Notes: generated by a model from the sequence alone, not told the origin. A stretch of 64,000 bases of DNA from Xiphydria camelus (GCA_963678675.1 OY783193.1:23429309-23493308), one strand, 5' to 3'; counted from the first letter of the stretch, positions 10,722 to 21,976 are shown. Program-made: numbers and translations.

Positions 10722-10907
10722 ACGTTTTTTAAACTAGCTGACGATGCGCCTTTTTGATGAGCACGTTCGCTGCGCGTCATCAGCGCGTATTAGCAGGTTG
10801 TATTAGCAAGGATCGTGTGTAAAAGTCACAACACTTACCAACTGCCTTGCGTTTGCTGAGCGTCCTAATCGCGTATAACGCGCGTCGTCAGCTAGTTTAA
10901 AAAACTA
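10722..10907. mobile_element. MITE with AAACTAGCTGACG arms
   Basis: ACGTTTTTTAAACTAGCTGA at 10,723 is mirrored by TCAGCTAGTTTAAAAAACTA at 10,888-10,907. Upstream TAAGGGCCTTTGCACACGAC looks like a PIF/Harbinger-type tip after TAA, but the right tip is eroded. It is a probable PIF/Harbinger-like MITE, tentatively. Confidence 0.5.
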
Positions 10908-11249
10908 GGGTTCATCTCGCCATTAGCGAAGCGGTACATTTTGGCGAATCCAGGCTGCTAATGAGTTCGCAGACCCGCACCTTTCCTGAAAGGGTTAATT
11001 ACTGGACGAATCGGAATGAACATTTGCCGAAATATTCGGTTATCTATTGAAAAATCGTCATTTCTCTCCTTTACAAAGCTGAATGCATTTCGAATGCATT
11101 CGAAATATAGCGGTATCTGCAAGAAGTGGTTTATTGCAATTCGTTCGGTAATTAACCTTCCGGGAAAAGTGCAGGACTGCGAATACATAAGCAGTCCTCG
11201 TTTCCCGAAATGTACCACCCAAACTGCGTGCACTATGTGCACTATAATA

Positions 11250-11485
11250 GAATTTGTAATGTATCTGAAATTCTGAGAAACCGATTAATGTTTTATCACT
11301 GTCAAATTTGGAATAAAAATTCCTTGATTCCGTTTATGATTTTCTAGAAATTTGTCAGTTTAGTGCACTTCGTTCGTTCGATCAAAGTTACTTCGTATAC
11401 TGAAAAAAGAGTTTATTTGCAATTAATAAGTGTATACTTGATTATGGCGGAAAAAATATTTTGTTGGACCAAGTAAGTAAATATA
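11250..11485 (+). repeat. Dispersed repeat (inverted partner 20,716-20,951)
   Basis: Contains TGATTATGGCGGAAAAAATA and CCTTGATTCCGTTTATGATT. The reverse complement lies at 20,716-20,951, and a partial forward copy at about 20,590-20,660. Unknown class. Confidence 0.65.
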
Positions 11486-11535
11486 CTCGGTGATTCTTTA
11501 ATATTGCGACAAACTTCCTTGGATGAAAATTAGAA

Positions 11536-11760
11536 AAAAAAACAAAACGTGTGGCCGCCACACGCGGAAGAAGTAAACCTTCGATACCAGTTTCTCTGAA
11601 TTTGATTCCGGTGGTATTAGTTTCAATTGGCTCTATACAAGTCTTTTATAATGCTTCTTCGTAGAGCCAATTGAAACTAATAAGACCGGAATCAAATTCA
11701 GAGAAACTGGTATCGAAGTTTTACTTCTTCCGCGTGTGGCGGCCACGCGTTTTGTTTTTT
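11536..11760. mobile_element. Palindromic MITE (ACGTGTGGCCGCCACACG family), copy 2
   Basis: Same arms as 7690-7911, including CGTGTGGCCGCCACACGCGG and CGATACCAGTTTCTCTGAAT. The loop is reversed relative to copy 1, so the two copies lie in opposite orientations. Confidence 0.85.
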
Positions 11761-12083
11761 ATGAGACTCTTCTGTAAAACCTTCTTCGTATACAGCAGTT
11801 TTTTGACCTCGATGAAAAGTGAAGAAAAGCAGATGTCGAAACTTCTGATTTTTGCTTCCTGGGTATTCCATTTCTAAGCCAGGAAAATAATAAAAAATTT
11901 AATTATTCGAAATAACAATTATAACAATTTTGTAGAGCAGAAAGAGCTCTTTCGAATACATATAAACATATTGCCAAACACCGAAATAAATCGTTGCAAA
12001 ATAAAAGAAAACGTAATTATTCGACGAAACAGTCTCGTCGACGCGAGTATCGGTGACTTGAGCATGCCGGTCGAGGGAGTATA

Positions 12084-12168
12084 TTAGGCGGCGAGCGAAT
12101 ATTGTTTAGCAGCGCCTCTCCTAGGCGAACCGAAACATTTATTACGGGAACTGACCAGAGTCACTCAG
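12084..12168 (+). repeat. Segmental duplication A, left piece (partner 52,976-53,057)
   Basis: TAGGCGGCGAGCGAATATTG to ACCAGAGTCACT matches 52,976-53,057. In this copy the 4.9-kb palindromic element follows, and the duplication resumes at 17,106. Confidence 0.85.
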
Positions 12169-12819
12169 TAGTCCAGGGAAATAAGGCATATAAAAACCCC
12201 ATCTGCGGAATGAGAGAAAGCAAGCTAGATTTTTGCAGAGACCTTCATTTTGATGTTCTAATGAAGCATCAAAAAGTCTCATATGCTCACCCTTGTGCGT
12301 CTCGAGATATCGAAGGTCAAAGGTCATGAAAATCAGTTTTTTGCGAAAATCTCGCTTCCGGCTAGTCTGATGTCTTAAGAAGTTTTAACAAAATTTACGT
12401 AAAACAGTATTCTCTACAAGTTTGATTATATACATTTTTTTGTACGATCAACCGTCTTCGAGATATACCGTGAAGAAGCGGGAGCGCGCATTTTTGAATA
12501 GGTAATACTGTATATACTGCTTAGCTATAACTATAAATGCACTTTTCTTAGTAGTTACTAAAAAATTGAATTCCTATTATTGTTTCAATTAAAAGTTAGT
12601 TCATTTATAAAAAAATATAATAAATAATTCATAATAAATAATGCATCCTTTTCCGCACTACTTTTGAAGTAGAATGGAAGGAGCGTTTTTTTAAGATATG
12701 TTACTACAACCACATGTACCTACTAACCTAATCCATGTTTACCCTACTGGCCTAATCCATATTTTCGATATTAACCAAAGTTTCTGAACAGTAACCGATT
12801 CACGTCTTCCGCAGTTGCC

Positions 12820-13239
12820 GGCGTGCTTTATGTTTCCACTTCTTCGTCCTCGTCTTCTTCAGGTTCCTTAAGTAGTTTTGTCTTCATCATCATACGGTTC
12901 CGCTGTATCTAATTGCAAAATCTCTTCAGGCTCATGGCCACTGAAGTCTTCAATGTCTTGCAATTCTGAGGAAGGATTCAGGCATGTGCCTGTCCGTGAC
13001 ACTAACCACAAACTGTAGAGCATGGTAGTCCTACTTTTCTACATCCACACTGCGCACCACATCCTTTTTTTACAATTGCAGAAGATTGTGTTTAATAGTT
13101 CGTCTGGGGCAGGTGGCAATAGTGTTGTTTTCGGCTCTAGCATCTCGTTTTTTAAAGATCTATGACTGAGAGTTTTGCTCCGATTGACTTGAAATTTGGA
13201 AGCAACATTCTTTAAATGTTTTACTATAAGAAAAGGCAA
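12820..13239 (-). pseudogene. Cysteine-rich (CXC-like) C-terminal remnant of a transposon protein
   Basis: On the minus strand PPAPDELLNTIFCNCKK leads into a cysteine cluster. With a small frameshift it continues as a pattern of closely spaced Cys with Gly, Ala and Arg, then reaches an acidic tail with SGHEPEEILQL and a run of Glu/Asp. Small CXC-like (tesmin/TSO1-like) cysteine domains near the end of insect transposon-encoded proteins are something I recall, and the match is by pattern only. Stops and frameshifts make it non-functional. The tail part lies in the left arm of the palindrome and recurs on the plus strand at 13,630-13,761. Confidence 0.4.
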
Positions 13240-13629
13240 TTTAAAAAATTGATTTTACCCCCCCCCCCCCCCCCCCTAAAATAACAAGCAAATCAATGTC
13301 TTCTCTAATGATGTGACGGCGGTTCTTTCTCTTTCTGATACTTCGATGGCTGTTTCGATGATTAGGACATCCGCATCATCCTTGGCTTATATTGTAGCGA
13401 TGTTAGCAGCTTGTAGTTGTTCAATAAGCATTTCAATAAAAATGTTTTTGTTGCATCGGTTTGATAAGAACTTTTCTTGGCTGATTGGCATATTCATTGT
13501 TGCATCAAAGCGAACTTCATAAGATGTAGACAGTGCAGTAGTTCGTCTTAATTGCTCCATTGCTTTTATATTTTTAAAATTGTCTGACTAACCGTCAAAT
13601 ATAACAATTATGTTAGAACTTAGATTGAA

Positions 13630-13761
13630 GACTTCAGTGGCCATGAGCCTGAAGAGATTTTGCAATTAGATACAGCGGAAGCGTGTGCTGATGAAAACAA
13701 TATTGTGGTAGAACTACTTGAGGAACCTGAAGAAGACGAGGACGAAGAAGAGGAAACATAA
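13630..13761 (+). pseudogene. Acidic C-terminal tail remnant (second arm)
   Basis: A plus-strand frame contains EDFSGHEPEEILQL and, 20 residues later, an uninterrupted Glu/Asp-rich stretch ending at TAA (13,759-13,761). It is the inverted counterpart of the tail in 12,820-13,239. Having the same peptide in sense in both arms of a palindrome means the element formed by inverted duplication of its 3' coding end. Confidence 0.5.
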
Positions 13762-14604
13762 AGCACGCTGGCAATTGCGAAAGACGTGAATCGGTTACTG
13801 TTCAGAAGCCATGTCTAAAAAAACGCGCCTTGCATTCTACTTCAAAAGTGGTGCGGAAAAGGATGCATTTTTTGTTATTAATTATTTATTATATCCTTTT
13901 TTATAAATGAACAAACTTTTAACTGAAATAATAATAGAGTCAAGCCATGTCAAGTCGGACTCGAAATGTCCACTAAATCGCGGATTTCGAAAATAATAAC
14001 TCTATTACGAAGGGAGTATGGCACTTACGTTACCGTATTAATATTTCGTGAAAATTCCGTTATTTGTTAATGTTATTAACAATCAAACTTTGAAGCGCGA
14101 TTAAAATGAAAAATCGTTTTCTCTTAAACTACTTTAGACAATTACTTAAAATTTTGCACACTGATAAAGCAATGTTTACACTATCGAATAAATATTTGCT
14201 TGAGGTGAAATTGTTTTAAAAAATGAATTTTGCATTAATTTTTTTAAAACAATTGGAATTTTTCATGCGTTCTTCACGCTATAAAAAAATGGAACTTACA
14301 TAAATTCATGCGGCAAACGTTGGCCTTTTATAATCTGCAAAGAGAACTTTGTACTTTTTCTCCATTCCGGAGATACGAAATTGTTTGTTACGCGGTGCGC
14401 TCGTAGATCGCGCGGCGCGCTCCGCTACTGGCGTCCGCGGCATCTTGATGGCCGCGCAAACTTGAGCAAAAACCGTTTGAACTTGCATGAACATGATTTT
14501 CCGAGTTTGGCAAACATACACAGTTTTCTCGTCAGTTTGCTGATGATGCTCGTGCGGTATACTTGCGTAAAAACTATTCGGTGTTTCAATATCATTAAGT
14601 GAAA

Positions 14605-14815
14605 ATGGTTCGACCGAAGGAATGTTGTAATCCTTTGAAAAAGAAAGGTCATAATTGTGTTCGTCATAAGTTGTTCCTCGCGCGTTACCGCCAAGTGGAA
14701 TAAAAAATTCGAAGAATACATTGATCGATATATTTGTCAGATATGTCGTAAAGACATGTATAATGATGTTAAAATTGCTTCAAATGTAGAAAATGAAGAC
14801 CCAAGCACGAAGTGA
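14605..14815 (+). pseudogene. N-terminal remnant of an unidentified transposon protein
   Basis: ATG begins a 32-residue frame, MVRPKECCNPLKKKGHN and onward, ending at TAA. In a shifted frame KFEEYIDRYICQICRKDM continues to TGA. The pairs CC and C-x-x-C with His and basic residues suggest a small zinc-binding DNA-recognition domain. The same sequence is present inverted at about 15,610-15,820 in the other arm. I do not recognise the family, and no catalytic domain is present. Confidence 0.35.
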
Positions 14816-14826
14816 GTTTACTAATT

Positions 14827-15418
14827 ACACAGGTTTACAAAAAAAAAAGTCCGGACTATTTGACCATGGTATTCCGAGGTATTTTTGCGTCCTGAATCCG
14901 ATCCCGAGGTTATCTGAGCCCCATCACGTCAGAAAAATGAGATTTCAAGGTCATTTAGAGGTTAAAATGACCATTTTTTGGAACTGGATCCGGGACAATT
15001 TCTCAAGCGACCTGTTGAGTTGGAGGGTAGCTGTTTAGGTCTTGAATACCTTCCAAACATTAGAATGGAGTCCTAAATCTCGACCGGGACTATCACAGAA
15101 CCACCCCAGTGGATAAAATGTTGCCATGATCGTTGTATCTCGCGGATTACGATCTCCCTGTCAAGGCATCCAATTCCGGCGATCCGTTCACTGTGACAGT
15201 GGACCCAGCACTGACCGTAATGGCCTTAGAACCTTGGAGTCATGCTCTGGGTGCTGCTCAGGGCAGTCCCATTTCCTTATTTATTTATTTCGAAATCTCG
15301 TTTTTCTGACGTGATGGGGCTCAGATGACCTCGGGATCGGATTCAGGACGCAAAAATACCTCGGAATACCATGGTCCGGTCAAATAGTCCGGACTTTTTT
15401 TTTGTTGTAAACCTGTGT
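14827..15418. mobile_element. Palindromic element with ACACAGGTTTACA termini
   Basis: ACACAGGTTTACAAAAAAAA and its complement at 15,400-15,418 bound arms of about 130 bp with GTCCGGACTATTTGACC and GATTCAGGACGCAAAAATAC (or complement). It forms the loop of the 13.9-16.5 kb element and was probably inserted there. Confidence 0.7.
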
Positions 15419-16532
15419 TATTTTTATATTTTATTGTATAATTAATTGCTATACTGTAACACCTTCTTTAATAGTGAACCACGAATAAACTTCCAAGTAA
15501 TTATAACTGTTCACTGTTCAAATCCAATATTTACATTCAGTTAAAAATTCAATTCGTTCCCTGGAAGGTATTACAGTATAGCAATTAATTATCGGTATTA
15601 ACTATCTTGGGTCTTGGGTGCTTGGGTCTTCATTTTCTACATTTGAAGCAATTTTAACATCATTATACATGTCCTTACGACATATTTGACAAATATATCG
15701 ATCAATGTATTCTTCGAATTTTTTATTCCACTTGGCAGTAACGCGCGAGCAACAACTTATGACGAACACAATTATGACCTTTCCTTTTCAAAGGATTACA
15801 ACATTCCTTCGGTCGAAAGATTTTCACTAAATGATATTGAAACACCGAATAGTTTTTAAGCAAGTATACCGCACGAGCACCATCAGCAAACTGACAAGAA
15901 AACTGTCTATGTTTGCCAAACTCGGAAAATCATGTTCATGCAAGTTCAAACGGTTTTTGCTCAAGTTTGCCAGTAGCGGAGCGCGCCGCGCGATCTACGA
16001 GCGCACCGCGTAACAAACAATTTCGTATCTCCGGAATGAAGAAAAAGTACAAAGTTCTCTTTGCAGATTATAAAAGGCCAACGTTTGCCGCATGAATTGA
16101 TGTAAGTTTCATTTTTTTATAGCGTGAAGACCGCAAGAAAAATTGCAATTGTTTTAAAAAAATTAATGCAAAATACATTTTTTAAAACAATTTCACCTCA
16201 AGCAAATATTTATTCGATAGTGTAAACATTGCTTTATCAGTGTGCAAAATTTCAGGTAATTATCTAAAGTAGTTTAAGAGAAAACGATTTTTCATTTTAA
16301 TTGCGCTTCAAAGTTTGATTTTTAATAACATTAACAAATAACAGAATTTTCACGAAATATGAATACGGTAACGTAAGTGCCATATTCCCTTCGCAATAGA
16401 GTTATTATTTCCGAAATCCGCGATTTAGTGGAAATTTCGAGTCCGACTTGACATGGCTTGACTCAATAGGAATTCAATTTTTTAGTATAACTACAAAGAA
16501 AAGTGCATTTCTAGTTATAGCTGAGCAGTATA

Positions 16533-16767
16533 CTGCCCAACTATGGAGAAAGGCAGTAATTGGTAACCAACAAATTTGTGGAAAATCAACTTTAACTTCG
16601 ATGCCTTTTGCCGAAGGGTTTCCAAGACAGATTACTAATAAAACCTACCTTTAACACTACGAAAGGGTACAAAATTTGGTTACAAAATAATTGAAGATAT
16701 TCAATGGTACCAAGAAACGCACTTCGATTTGTTTTGCTAATTACTGCTTTTCTCCATAATTGGGTAG
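16533..16767. mobile_element. MITE inserted at TA in the outer palindrome arm
   Basis: CTGCCCAACTATGGAGAAAG and its imperfect complement CTTTTCTCCATAATTGGGTAG bound about 235 bp. The opposite arm (near 12,510) lacks it and reads continuously. That makes a TA or TATA target visible at the junction. Confidence 0.7.
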
Positions 16768-17105
16768 TATATACACTATGACCTATTCAAAAATGCGCGT
16801 TCCCGCTCCTTCACGCTATATCTCGAAAACGGTTGATATTACAAAAAAATGTATAGAATCAAACTTGTAGAGAATGCTGTTCTACGTAAATTTTGTTAAA
16901 ACTTCTTAAGACATCAGACTAACCGGAAACGAGATTTTCGCAAAAAACTTATTTTCATAACCTTTGACCTTTGATATCTCGAGACGCACAAGGGTGAGCA
17001 TATGAGACTTTTTGGTGCTTCATTAGAACATCAAAACGAAGATCTCTGCAAAAATCCAGCTTGCTTTCTCTCATTTCGCAGAGGAAGTCTTATTTCCCTG
17101 GACTA

Positions 17106-18580
17106 TAGGTCGGGTGTCCATCGGGTCGGGCCGACCAGAATCGGGCCGATCGCTGAGCACTTGAGTATATCTATATATACCCAATCTGTATATCTATATA
17201 TACCTAATCTGTATCTATATATACCCAAGTGCCCAGCGATCGGCCCAATTGTGGTCGGCCCTATCCGGTGGACACCCGGCCTTGTAGTTAACTGACCGTA
17301 GGACCTGATGTGTCAATGTCAACTTGCTGGCAATGGATACTATAATTTATTTCGGCTTTCAGGCTATAAAATTTATGCATCATAATGATGCTTCGTATAA
17401 AAATGGCCTAAAATTAGTCTTTTCTAAACATGTTTTAAATGCGAGTGAGCGCAAATGTGGTATAACCCAAATTTCTGTGATAGAAGACCGTGTGATTCGC
17501 CAGACATCAGTAACTCTTAATCCATATTCAGTTACTTTAGAAGTAAGTAGTCAATAGCTTTCCCCTTGCGACTTTGTCCGCGTGAATCACGAAATAATCT
17601 CTTCTTTATTTTACTCCCTTAAGGGAGTTGGTATATAGATAGTAGATATATAAAAAAAACGTGCGTATTCAAATGCAACGTTGTATTAAAATTTCAAAGC
17701 AATCGGTGAAAAACTTTCGGAAATTTAAGATACATTTTTATTCATTTACCCCCTTAAGGAGTAGGTATATAAAGAGTAGGTATATATAAAAAACGCGCGT
17801 TTCAGAATGCAACGTTATGTACACATTTCAAAGCAATCGGTAAAGAACTTTCGGAGATCTTACGACGCGGTCTCACCGTGTCGACATTGACGTGATACAT
17901 GCACAATACAGGCATGTAGTGCTCTCGCCCAGTTTATGACCCTGTGAGACCGCGACGTTAGACCTTGAAGAAACGAATATAACATTTTTATTTAAACGTG
18001 TATATGGAAGATAGAAGAAGATAGATAGCGGTATTTATTAGAATGGGTATTGCGGAAAGCGGTTCATTAAGACTGGTCCAGTAATTAATCCTTCCGGGAA
18101 AGGTGCATGGCTGCGGGTTCATTGACAGCCTAAATTCGCCAAAACCTACCGCTTCGCCATTGTGACCTGGATAAACCAGGTATCAAAATTCCCCAGTAGT
18201 CCATCGACTGCATCCGACATTCCTCCCCTAAATCCGGCTCGGATCGCTTTTGTGACGGTACCTATTGAAGCGGGCACTGCGAGAGACGGCTTGTTACGAA
18301 TCGCTCTAAAATTACCTTCGGAGAAAAGTTCGGAACTGCGACATTTACGACCTAGGTATGTTTATCGAAATATTCGTTTCGCCTACGACGCGATTAATTC
18401 TAGTCGGCGAATTATTTGTGGTCGATGCTACCAAGAAGCACGAATCGACCCTTCTAATTCCGTCGCTCATTACGATGGAATAGGATTGACAGCTGGCACG
18501 TCGCAGTCAACTCATTCCCGTGGAAACTGTACAAAGTCGCCGATGGTGGCGCTAGTAGCAAATTCGCTCGCCGCCTATAG
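17106..18580 (+). repeat. Segmental duplication A, main piece (partner 53,058-54,802)
   Basis: Colinear with 53,058-54,802 at high identity, from the MITE through GGCAATGGATACTATAATTT to CGCTCGCCGCCTATAG. The partner has about 158 extra bases at 54,231-54,388 that are absent here. It is probably a copy of one long mobile or satellite-like unit. Confidence 0.85.
17107..17283. mobile_element. MITE with GGTCGGGTGTCCA termini, copy 1
   Basis: GGTCGGGTGTCCATCGGGTC is mirrored by ACACCCGGCC at 17,273-17,282, and CCGATCGCTGAGCACTTG by CAAGTGCCCAGCGATCGG. The AT-rich core contains short TATATACC repeats. Copy 2 at 53,059-53,328 carries a much longer TA run in the same place. Confidence 0.75.
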
Positions 18581-18647
18581 CGTCATCGACGAAAGTTACG
18601 TCGCGTGGTGTGTGTGTACACTCGTCGAGTATTTGATACCTGCGTAG
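18162..18647 (+). CDS. Open frame of unknown nature in the duplicated segment
   Basis: A 161-codon open frame lies in a GC-richer stretch. Its middle, including RYVYRNIRFAYDAINSSRR, is also open in the duplicate at 54,474-54,935. Eight differences between the copies were compared by eye in this frame: about half are silent and half change the residue. That does not argue strongly for selection. No domain, signal peptide or known family is recognised. The frame ends differ because the two copies diverge after CCGCCTATAG. It may be chance or a remnant of a longer element. Confidence 0.2.
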   Translation: MTWINQVSKFPSSPSTASDIPPLNPARIAFVTVPIEAGTARDGLLRIALKLPSEKSSELRHLRPRYVYRNIRFAYDAINSSRRIICGRCYQEARIDPSNSVAHYDGIGLTAGTSQSTHSRGNCTKSPMVALVANSLAAYSVIDESYVAWCVCTLVEYLIPA

Positions 18648-18798
18648 CGTTGTGTGCGAAGGGCCTAAGTTTACGCATGGTTGAGAACGGTGGAATGGGG
18701 CAGGGTCGAGAACGCTGTATGAGTGAGGCACGGTCGAGAGCGCTGGATTGTGTGGGTTTCGTTACGGTTTTTTCGTTGCATCGACCGCGATTTTAGCA

Positions 18799-19079
18799 CA
18801 GCTTACACAGCTAGCCAACTCCCATGCGGCACCTTTGAAGTTAGAACCGCCGATCCGTTGACCTTGAGTCGTGCTGTCTCTTTCTGTTTCGGGAAAGATC
18901 AGGGCCGAACTGCGGTAGTCTCCGACTCGCTCGGGAGAGAAGTCAGGGTCGATACTATATAAGTAGTTTTTTCATTTTACAAAGTACGGCCCTGAATTCT
19001 TTCCCAAGCGAGAGAGAGATAGCATGCGTCCAGGTTTAAAGGTCCGGCGTGGGAGTTGGCTAGCTGTGTATAAGCTGTG
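18799..19079. mobile_element. Palindromic element with AGCTTACACAGCTAGCC arms
   Basis: AGCTAGCCAACTCCCATGC is mirrored by GCGTGGGAGTTGGCTAGCT at about 19,047-19,066, and outer AGCACAGCTTA by TAAGCTGTGA. The inner part keeps weaker symmetry (GGGAAAGATCAGGGCC against GGCCCTGAATTCTTTCCC). Confidence 0.65.
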
Positions 19080-20160
19080 ATTTTAGTACCTACCCTCAGC
19101 AAAGAAGTTTCACTTCAAAACTAAAATAAGCATTTGTTGCATATTAATAGTTTAAATATCCGACTAAAAATGTTTACATTACTCTAATATAATATATTAA
19201 TTATAAAATAAATTTATAACATTTTTTCGAAATTATTGCTCTTATTTAGCACCCTTCCATTTAAAATTAGTTTGTGGTTAATAAAATTTCGACGAAGCTG
19301 CCCGACAAAAACCGTGCTAGGGCTCTCATCGTTCATCCCCGTCGGGCCCCGATCGGGTTTGCCTGACAAGGCCATGATCCTCAAACCACGTTACAAAAGT
19401 CATCAGGCTCTGGTCGGGCAGCCCTGTCGGGGCCTTATCATAGTATCGGTCGTACCTCGTCGGGGCCCGATGAGTGCCTTGTCCAGATTTCTACTCGGGT
19501 ATGCCCAGTACCTATAGGATAATTACTCCTTTTGTTTTTGCCGTAGTGCCTTCCTTTATTTTTCGAACTTTATTTATGATGGTATAATTAGTTAATTACA
19601 TTACTCGTTATTATACACTTACACTTTATTCGCGTCTCTATATTCAGTCTATCTTTCTATAGCTATAAAGGGTCTATCCTTTTCAGTAAATTGTAACGTC
19701 ACTTTTATTCTACAGTCTATAGGTATACATGTCGATCAAAATAAATCACCTTTCGCAACAACGATGCATATTTGAAAATAAAGCATTTTGAGGGGTACTA
19801 TTTTCTGTCAGTTCAAATATATACATATATGTACGTTCGAGAACACCGACTCTATGCTCTTAACATTTGACTTCCTGCCCCGCACAAGTACGTGTTACCT
19901 CCGGCGTATATACTTGAATTTGCATCTTACACCTGCAACCCGCACTAGGTATCCATACGCGGTCTACAAATTCATTAGTAGAGAAATGCGGATGGCGAGC
20001 ATATACGCATTTGTGTAATCGCTTTCCTCTCGAGTCGGGGTTTGCACTTTGTCGGGGTTTGCACCGTGGCTTATTCCAGCTACCCGTAAATTCAGTACTG
20101 AATCAGGCGATGGGTATTAGTGCATACGGGTATATATCGCTGCGCGCTAGGATAACACGC
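19080..20160. other. Unassigned stretch with a GC-rich island
   Basis: Mostly AT-rich. At 19,295-19,510 there is a GC-rich island with GTCGGGGCCCGATGAG and CGTCGGGCCCCGATCGGG, partly inverted, which may be an old MITE. No gene is recognised. Confidence 0.35.
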
Positions 20161-20167
20161 GAGCATA

Positions 20168-21180
20168 AAGGTCCAGATACACATGCTAGTTTCGAGCACG
20201 CAAGCATGCTTTTTTTCGAGGAAGTGCTCCTAGTAGCATGTGTATCCAAGCCTTGCTCGTATCGAGCATGCTTGAAATAAGCATGCTCACAAATCGACCG
20301 ACGGTTGATTTTCGAGCATGCTTCCTGAGGCGGGGGTGAAAAAGGGAATGGTTATAAGCAAGTGTAGACGGTGTTTGGTAATGAGAATGCTCATATTCGT
20401 CGCGTCTAGTTGAAGGAATTTATTCTCATTGAATAAGACTCTATTTGTGTGAATTAGATAAATGTTCTACTACGTTAGTACTCGATTAAAAAGATATGCA
20501 AAACATTAATTTAATGTAAATAGACTTTTATTCAATATAAATAAATATCTATTTATCTCAAATAAATTTTTATCTTATAGGTTTGTATTTAACTAAACCT
20601 CTTCCCTCTGAGTATTTGATTATGGCGAAAGAAATGTTTCCTTGGGCCAAGTAAATATTCATTAGCTATTACTCTATTTTTGTTTGAATGAAAGAGATAT
20701 TGTAATAATTAATATTATATTTACTTGGCCTAACAAAATATTTTTTCCGCCGTAATCAATTATACATTTATTAACTGCAAATAAACTCTTTTCTCAATAT
20801 GAGAAGTAACTTTGATCGAGCAAACGAAGTAATCGCTAAACTGAAAAATTTCTAGAAAATCATAAACAGAATCAAGGAATTTTACTTCCAAAATTGACCG
20901 TGATAAAAAATTAATCGCTGTTTCTCAGAATGTGACATACATTACAAATTATATTTCCACTTTTATCTTTGAGCGCGATAACAAATATTCGCCAGTTGCA
21001 GTTTTTCACGAATTACAGCCTGCCTGCTACAGACAGCCTCCTAGTAAATAGCATGTGTATTCGAGTGCTTGCTTAAAGCATGCTTATTTAGAAGCACGCT
21101 TAAAAGTAGCATGCTTATATCAAGCAAGTGTAGCAGTTAAAAGAGCATGCTTTTTTAGCAGCATGTGTATCTGTAGCTTT
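20168..21180. mobile_element. Element with CAGATACACATGCT termini and a nested repeat
   Basis: AAGGTCCAGATACACATGCT near 20,168 is mirrored by AGCATGTGTATCTGTAGCTT near 21,160-21,179. Many GAGCATGC/GCATGCTC motifs are repeated close to both ends. The centre holds an inverted pair (about 20,590-20,660 and 20,716-20,951) related to 11,250-11,485. No coding region remains and the superfamily is unclear. Confidence 0.6.
20716..20951 (-). repeat. Dispersed repeat, inverted partner of 11,250-11,485
   Basis: Reverse complement of the 11.3-kb repeat, including TTTTTTCCGCCGTAATCA. Confidence 0.65.
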
Positions 21181-21189
21181 ACGCAGTAA

Positions 21190-21960
21190 AGAAAGGAGCG
21201 AAACGGAGAACTCCGGGACAGATAAATAACTAGAGCTAAAGCCCGCGCGAGGTTCTGCTGCGCGTCTATACTTATAGCTATACAGCGCGCGGATATCACA
21301 GTCTCGGCACAGTGTGGCGAGAACGACTCAGTGGCGCGTGTTCCACGATCATTTATATATTTATTTATTCGTTTCCTGCGAGCCCCTACCTCCTCCGTCC
21401 CAGCCACGACGGTACTATTTCGATTCCCGCGGCATTTTTACCCCGCGTAGTCGCTCCGACAGAGTGCGAATAAACTATGGATGGCTGGATAGCGATGGAA
21501 CGGTGAAAAGTTGAGGAGAGTTGTATTTGTTAGGTAACTTTTTCATTTCTTAGAGATGCATTCTAACGGATCTTGTTCATTGATGGTAGCGACGCTTGGG
21601 AGGTTTTAGAGTCACCGATTCAGTAACCGAAGTGGAAATTGGAAAATTACGCAAAAGGAGAGAGTTGAAGTGCAGTTGATGAGTAACAGTCTTTGTTTCA
21701 TTCTATTCTTTAACGTGTAAAGAATGAAATGCGAAATCTCCGATATATAATTATTTATTACGCCAATATGATTAAAAGGCTAAAATTGAACTGAATAGCT
21801 TGTACTTTTGTTGCTTTCCATTCACGATACGATATGAGCCCTTATTATTGTAGTTTATCACTTCAACCAGCGACAATCTATTAACAAAGAGGTTAAATAC
21901 CACCACTGAACGAGACTTCGTCGGACGTATGCACTCACCGTAACAAAGAAAATGCGACTC
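21190..21960. other. Unassigned stretch, moderately GC-rich at the left
   Basis: 21,190-21,520 is GC-richer than average and has short open frames that I do not trust. 21,520-21,960 is AT-rich. No inverted termini were seen. Confidence 0.35.
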
Positions 21961-21976
21961 GACTAATTTACCCTCA

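Larger units (their letters stand above)
13937..16464. mobile_element. 2.5-kb palindromic element nested in the right arm of the 12.2-17.1 kb element
   Basis: The ends GAGTCAAGCCATGTCAAGTC and its complement (16,445-16,464) bound arms of about 870 bp. It interrupts the outer arm, whose unbroken partner at about 12,575 reads straight through. That comparison gives the target as AATA or a subset containing TA. The centre (14,827-15,418) is a further palindrome. Each arm carries a short coding remnant beginning MVRPKECCNPLKKKGHN. Confidence 0.75.
12171..17103. mobile_element. 4.9-kb palindromic element (GTCCAGGGAAATAAG termini) with nested insertions
   Basis: The ends are TAGTCCAGGGAAATAAG and its complement (12,169-12,185 and about 17,089-17,105). 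The outer arms (12,171-12,540 and 16,768-17,103) are inverted copies, and the symmetry continues inward to an acidic coding remnant in both arms. The homologous sequence at 53,050-53,062 lacks the element, so it is a real insertion. The target duplication is TA or YAG, depending on where the end is placed. Insertions inside include 13,937-16,464 and 16,533-16,767. The coding remnant (cysteine-rich domain plus acidic tail) suggests a transposase-encoding parent, but the superfamily is not settled. Confidence 0.8.
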
